From the NCBI GenBank assembly GCA_034509735.1, contig JACGWO010000003.1, positions 43,384,873 to 43,448,872 of the forward strand: 64,000 bases of DNA. Reading direction: 5' to 3'. Origin of the DNA: Sesamum alatum (taxonomy: Eukaryota > Streptophyta > Magnoliopsida > Lamiales > Pedaliaceae). Below are positions 58,140 to 64,000 of this stretch, piece by piece (the first letter of the stretch is position 1; the number at the start of each line of letters is the position of its first letter). Below the pieces are notes generated by a model. That model had not been told where the DNA came from. It saw only the letters and a list, made by a program, of their open reading frames with translations, and did no database searches. A program made the translations under genes and the position numbers.

Positions 58140-58788
58140 GGGACAATCCCCCCGGCCTAATTGCCTGCCCAGAGGTTCAAAGGAGGAATTAGTTGGGGTC
58201 AAAGCTCTTTGGCCCATGACGGGGGAAGGACTGGTGCCGCCCTAACAGCCAGGTTGGCCATCCCTCCAGGTGGCAAGAAATCATTCGTACAGGAAAGGCA
58301 TGTACGACCACGGGATCGTGACGTTCCCCACGACCTAAACACCCCCTGGGAATTTGGGACCTATTCGATTGAAGGCTTATCCGACCTAAGCTCCCCCAAA
58401 TCAAGCAGGATCCTCTAGAGATTCTGACCAATCGTTCCCGGATTTCGAGGGAACTTACCCCGGCAACTGCTGACCCGAGTCCTCAGGGGTTACACTTCTT
58501 CATCCGCTAGAGGATTGTGGCTATAAAACAAGCCTTTTCCCTCTCGGTTAAAGATAACACATTTTTTCCACAAATGCACACTCGAGCGCAACACAAGAGC
58601 ACTCTTGCGATCATACTATTTTATCTTCTAAGCAATTATCACTATATTACTTCTCTTACTTACATTATTTCACAAATGTTTGTTGATTTGAGCGTCAGAG
58701 TGCTAATTTCTTTTTTGCAAATCCCCTTCCTAGACTTGCAAGCACTTCGGCCTAAGAGTTTCTTAACGAGCTATTCCTGTTCTCACTA
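58140..58788 (+). repeat. partial 3' LTR of decayed gypsy element
   Basis: Aligns with the 5' LTR from about 54004 onward. It carries an extra stretch near 58258-58370 not present in the 5' copy, and a TATAAAA box at 58522-58528. Confidence 0.8.
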
Positions 58789-58810
58789 CGTGAAATCTAA
58801 ATCCGAGGAT

Positions 58811-58833
58811 GTTTTTTTTTTTTTTTTTTTTTT
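58811..58833. repeat. poly-T tract
   Basis: More than 20 consecutive T just after the gypsy element. Confidence 0.95.
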
Positions 58834-60256
58834 CTCCTACGAAAAGATAATGGGGAATTTGTCTGTTTGATTAAATTAAAGAAAAAAAAGTGTTTTGATG
58901 GATTCTCTCCCTTTTACTTTGAATTATTTTTTATTTCATATTTAAAAATTCAAGGGATCTGATACCCTCCTCTCCTTTGTCCTATTGTTACTTCTTTTAG
59001 TGAATAGAATAGATTATGGTGAGAGTATCAAATTGAGATAAAAATTAAATCTTAAGAATGTTAAAGGCAAGAATTGAATTTGAGAAACTAAATTAATTCT
59101 AAACAAAATTTTAAGGAATCAAATGTAGAATTTACATATTTATTAACTATTATTAAAGTAAACCAATACAATATTTTGAAAATTGAACGGTTGATCATTT
59201 TCAATTTTGAAAATCCTATTATTAGAATTAAATCAACAAATATTAACTAGTTTAATCAAATTAAAGTTATAAGGTAATCCAAACATTAAGTTGAATTTTG
59301 TAAAATAAGTTGGCTTAGTTTTTCTTATTTAATTTCTTGTGCGCACTATTTTTCTTATTTTTTATTTTCTTAGTAAAAATCAATAGAACTCTTGATCGAG
59401 TAAATCGGTTCACCGATCGGTCCGATCTAATTTCAACAATAATTGATTCGAGTCAAGGTAAGTGATGACCTGGCGTGGTGAGTCAGATATCTGATATCTG
59501 AGGTAGTGTCTACTTCTTATCTCGATCTGAATGGTGGATTGATTTGCAACACAAATCGTTAGGCTTATTAGGTTGATCCATAACTAAAATTTTTCGAAAC
59601 TTAAGTTTGTTTGCTTAAATTATATCGGTATCACAAAGCTAGACCTTACATTTGTAAATAAATACATATTTTATGGAGCCCTCAAGTATTTATAGGAATC
59701 AATGTGTCAAAGGATATACGGATCCACATGTCCGATAGCTCGCCATTAAATGCGTTCAAGATCAACGATCGACTATGCAAGTCGTCGGGTCAGGCAGAAC
59801 GAAAATTATAAAAATTATATTCTCAAACTCTCCAAATCTTTCCAATCTCAAAATTTATAAGGACTTTCTTTAATAAGAGTATATATATGGAGTACTTTTA
59901 AAACAAAATTATTTAGTTAAAATTAATAAAAACCAGTTTTTATTGTATTAACCAAGTATTTCTTTTATTGAATTTACAATTAATTAAATATTTCTACTTT
60001 TTATTCTGGGTAAAGAAAAATAAAAAAAGATTAAACATTAAGACATCTAAGATAGTAGTAACGACAATTTTGTATCTAATTTGAAACAATTTGTTAAGAT
60101 TTTAAAATTACCTTTTCTAACAGAGTTTATAAACTTCTAACATTTTATTTTTGAAATTTATAATAAGCTGTTGAATTTTTATAAAAAAGCTATTTTAATT
60201 AAAAAATTTCAAACACTTTATAGCATCTTACAAGTTTTCAAATATCTTATAATATA
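58834..60256. other. gene-free DNA, possible solo LTR remnant
   Basis: 59400-59815 is GC-richer and on the minus strand has TATAAATA (59695-59688) with flanking sequence of LTR character, but no TG/CA ends or pair were found. The rest is AT-rich without genes. Confidence 0.35.
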
Positions 60257-60654
60257 AGGTAAATTACAGCTTCCTTTCCTGAGGTTTGACATAATCACGA
60301 ATACACTCTTGTTGTTTAAAAAATTACAAATATTCCCTCAAATAAAAAATTATTATGGAGCCCCCAGATGGTGAGATGGGACATTACTCCTTTACCCATG
60401 TTGAGTTTTTTTCAAAAAATAGAAAAAAAATTATTTGAAAAAATAATGTATAGGGATATCAGTACATTAAAATATTTTAGAAAATAGGGCCATTTAGTTA
60501 ATTTACCAAAAAATTGGATAGAAACATAATGGGGGTTGATTGAATAGGGCCTTTGTTAGACGGACGTTAAAATCAAGTGGATATTTAATTTCGCAAATAA
60601 AAAATAAGTATTTATAATTATATCAAATCTCATCAGAAGTGGTTGTAATTTATC
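60257..60654. mobile_element. MITE, GGGTAAATTACA family, copy 8
   Basis: 398 bp from AGGTAAATTACAGCTTCC to GGTTGTAATTTATC. The flanks TATAATATA (60248-60256) and AATAATATA (60655-60663) match at 8 of 9 bases. Confidence 0.8.
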
Positions 60655-61249
60655 AATAATATATTTTTACGAGTGTACACTCTAGTTATAATTGTACTCG
60701 TATTAGGTACTATGACTATATATATATATGTATGTATTAGCTCTTGTGATAAGTCAAATATCTTAATTAATAAGCTAAAACATTTTTGTCAAATTATGAT
60801 TGGATGTTAGGATACCGATTTTCGAGTAGTCACGTACCGCTGGACCAAATTAATTAAAACCTTTTATATAATTTAGTAATTATGCAAAACAGCCCTATGT
60901 CTACTTAGTGGGTACTTGTTAATTACATAACCCTAGCTAATTAAAATGTTTATGAAAAAACAAGAAAATATTATTTGAACTTACTACTTATTGCATGCTT
61001 TACAAATCAAAGTACTCGACTTATATTAATCATATAAATTCAAATACTTTATTTTAAAATTAAAAAGAATTATCAAACACTTTACAATAATTTATAAACG
61101 ATTAGAGTCTTGCTAGATTCATCGAGCAGAGAGTGTCCAATCATTTTCAAGAACATGGGAGAACGGGGATGCTTGGAGAAGCTGGTGATGGATGGGAGGT
61201 TCTAATCTTGTACATATAGAACGAGTGACAGACAACTCATCAATATTAC
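60655..61249. other. gene-free AT-rich DNA
   Basis: No coding region or element ends seen. Confidence 0.6.
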
Positions 61250-61536
61250 TAATATAAAAAGGAAAGATCATCCAGACTCACAAACAGTGAATAATGATAT
61301 CGTTGCATCATTTTTTTTTTAAGTCAAAAAGACCCTTTAACTGATAAGATGAATAACTTATTCAACTTCTAAATTTTACATTAACTGATAAACTAGTTTC
61401 TTTTCTTTCTTTATTTCTTTTTTGTAATGTAATGTATTAATTTATATATTTTACTCTTATTTATAATAGTATATTTTAAAGCACGAACTAAATATTTATT
61501 ATATGCACGCAGAAACAACATGCCACAACTACTAGT
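61250..61536 (+). mobile_element. Helitron-like non-autonomous element, second copy
   Basis: Starts TACTAATATAAAAAGGAAAG and ends AACATGCCACAACTACTAGT; the sequence is parallel to 45941-46284 (CACAAACAGTGAATAATGAT near the start). The terminal hairpin is weaker than in the other copy. Confidence 0.45.
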
Positions 61537-61549
61537 ACTATTATAAAGA

Positions 61550-61965
61550 GAGGAGGGTTTTTAAACTCAAGGTGGTAGTTTTTTTATACCAGTACACTAA
61601 ATTGTTATAATATCAAAAAATGTTCCTCAACTTTCTAACTCATGTTGAATTAACTACTCAGTAAAGTTCCTTCACAAAATTAATTTGATGCAATTACATG
61701 TACTCCAAAATTAAATTTACTCCCATTTTATTTAAGTTTATTATTAATGGAAATAGAAATAACATATTCGTATGTGTTTTGTATATATATATATATATAA
61801 TCATCATTATCAATATAACACACATATATATATTGTACAAAGTTTTATTTTTTATTTTAATTTGATTAAAATATGTATCGATAATTAATGCATTAGAAAA
61901 AGTTATCACACAGTTTTTATATGTGAAGTTATAAGACAATGACAAATTTTAATATACAGAAACAT
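61550..61965. repeat. dispersed repeat shared with 29735-30195
   Basis: See the partner entry. Includes an (AT)n tract at 61781-61800. Confidence 0.65.
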
Positions 61966-63198
61966 ATTATAAGCTCATTTTCAATGTGCTCATCAAGTTT
62001 TTTGTTTTGTGACTATCATCTTTTAGTTTTTAATTATTTTATTAAATTTAATTTTCTCTCTCTCTTCTCAACTTCCACATTTTTTTCCCTCACTCTTTTT
62101 CCAATAATTTGTAACAACTTTCTTTTACTTTTTAATAGTTTTTATTTATTCAATTAACAAGACAAACACACACACATATATATATATATTAAATAATAAT
62201 TAATTTTTTAAATTTAAATATGCACACAGATCTATATGTGCCACACATACCAATTTTCTATTAATAATGGCATATGTTGAAATTGAAGCTTGTTTGTTTA
62301 TGTTCTCATTTTCAGTTTTAAATAGAAAATACGTATTAGCAAGTTCGTATAAATTTTCGTGTTAAATGAGAATATATTTTAATTAGTTAATAAGATTGTA
62401 TTTATATTAAACTGAAAGTCAAATTAATATAATTTTAATGAGAATACATATAAATAAATATATTCTCATTTTAATTACTATATCAAAAATTAAAAACAAG
62501 AAATAAAAACACAAACAGAGAGACCCTAAATCAATCAACAACACAGACCACCTGGAAACCTACAATCAAAATCCAATTGTAATTTGAGGAAAAGCTTTGG
62601 TAATTGGACCACTTGAATGGGTTCCAGAAACCGTACAAAAAAGTTTTTATATGCTCTAATCTATGTAGGAATCTTCTATTTTCTATTGATTTGAGAGGAA
62701 TATGCAACTTTTTTTCTCCACATGCAATTTGGTGAAAATACTATAATTATATATATGATTTAGAACAAAATCTTAGATTAGATTCTTGTCTTCAACTTCC
62801 AATTAGATATGCTCTAGATTTTGCTCAAAATTCCCCTTAATTCAATGTATGAATAAAGTTCTTATATTCTTTCTAAATATGTGGACTTTAGTTTTTATGG
62901 GATAATTGCCCTTTAAATTTTCTCGTCTACAAGAATTGGAAAACGCTTCAACAATGATGTTGTTTGAAACTTGATTGGTATTCTATTGCCTGAGGTATTG
63001 TTTGTTTTGATTTCGTATGAGTTCTACGATTTTATCCTGAAAATGAGTTTATGTAGGAAGAAGGGTGATTGGGGCTTATGTATAAGTTACTCGAAATATG
63101 GGACACTTTGTCCTACATCACATGTAAGCCTCACTAAATAAGATATTTTTATGAGATAAGTGTATAAATGATAATCTTGTTATCCACAAAAATTGTGG
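61966..63198. other. gene-free AT-rich DNA
   Basis: Short T-rich frames (61939-62157) have no domain. Nothing else recognisable. Confidence 0.55.
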
Positions 63199-64000
63199 TT
63201 TAGTTTGTTTCATTTTATGTGAGTTTATTATAATTTACTTTATTTGTTTTTCGTTATATTGATGTACTGATTCGACTAATTTATTGATGACATTATTGAG
63301 ATATTGATAAATCATATAATTTAAAAAACTATACGTACATTACATTTACATCTCTACAAATTTAAAGCACTAGTCAATAAAGTAGGAAAAATTACATTTT
63401 TGGTCCCACAGGATATACTTTGTTGCACTTGTGGTTCCATCATTTACGGACTCAACACTTTTGGTCTCACAGGAATCAAAAGAGTTGCACTTTTGGTCCC
63501 ATCGCCGTTAATGTTGTTAACTTATGGATGGAAAACCACATTTGAAAGTCAAAGGTGATTTTCTATGGTAACCACTAAAATATATAAAGGTGGTATTTTT
63601 TTCAAATTTTGACCCCAATTTGAAGATTCTCACTATATAAAATGTATTTTAATAACTTAATTTAGTTTGTTTCATTTTACGTGAGTTTATTGTAATTTGC
63701 TTTATTTGTTTTTCGTTATATTGATGTACTGATTCAACCGATTTATTGATGACATTATTTAGATATTGATAAATCATATAATTTAATACGTACATTACAT
63801 TTACATCTCTACAAATTTTAAAGCACTAGTCAATAAAGTAGGGAAAATTACATTTTTGGTCTCACAGGATATACTTTGTTGCACTTTTGGTTCCATCGTT
63901 TACGGACTCAATACTTTTGGTCCCACAGGAACCAAAAGAGTTGCACTTTTGGTCTCATCGCCGTTAATGTTGTTAACTTATGGATGGAAAACTACATTTG
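63199..64000. repeat. 462-bp tandem duplication, cut by window end
   Basis: 63201-63545 recurs at 63663-64000 with few differences (TAGTTTGTTTCATTTTA, GTTATATTGATGTACTGATTC, AATTACATTTTTGGT). Each unit contains GGTCCCACAGGA-type MITE-like inverted motifs. The second copy runs off the window. Confidence 0.9.

Larger units (their letters stand above)
53916..58788 (+). mobile_element. decayed Ty3/gypsy Tat-type element
   Basis: The 5' LTR (53916-54541), a Tat-type primer site, gag, protease and RT in multiple broken frames, and a partial 3' LTR (58140-58788) occur in order on the plus strand. RNase H, integrase and the U3 start of the 3' LTR are missing. RT sequence runs straight into LTR near 58139. 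No confident target duplication. Confidence 0.88.

Overview
This is plant nuclear DNA, almost certainly from a eudicot: it is AT-rich and retroelement-dense, with small introns and a three-exon COI1-type jasmonate receptor gene. I could not fix the species from sequence alone. Only two host genes are well supported, both on the minus strand. One is a 105-residue GRF-type zinc-finger/membrane protein (exons 16574-16660 and 10355-10585). The other is a complete COI1-like F-box/LRR gene (31378-36272, 629 residues). I see no rRNA, tRNA, CRISPR or prokaryotic-type feature.

Layout. 1-5078 is the 5' part of a minus-strand Ty3/gypsy element of the Tat type (LTR, primer site, gag-protease, RT, two RNase H regions), with a 500-N assembly gap. 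5079-9526 is AT-rich sequence and then a broken Mutator-like (MULE) transposase, itself hit by a 425-bp MITE and a 903-bp hAT-type element. 10355-16660 is the GRF gene, whose intron holds a full-length Ty1/copia element of 5.9 kb. 18759-23513 holds gypsy gag fragments, one split by a hAT-type element with a perfect 8-bp target duplication. 23520-28304 is a decayed LINE carrying a second copia element inside its ORF1, followed by two CACTA-type MITEs. 31378-36272 is COI1. From 36.7 to 53.7 kb there is no gene, only nested small DNA transposons, two SINEs with long target duplications, and Helitron-like ends. 53916-58788 is a strongly decayed plus-strand gypsy element. 58.8-64 kb is AT-rich, ending in a 462-bp tandem duplication cut by the window edge.

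How it works together. The COI1-like protein should act as substrate receptor of an SCF ubiquitin ligase in jasmonate signalling. The rest is a readable order of insertions: in many cases removing an element and one target-duplication copy rejoins the interrupted sequence. The elements themselves look dead: in-frame stops, frameshifts and changed catalytic residues (YVDD to YVDE, protease DSG to NSG, a MULE catalytic Asp to Asn).

I found no convincing undescribed biological system. The most useful observations are the apparently intact GRF gene whose roughly 85-bp intron has been inflated to about 6 kb by a sense-oriented copia element; a MITE family with 9-bp target duplications, two copies of which sit head to tail sharing three identical 9-mers; and a three-layer MITE nest.
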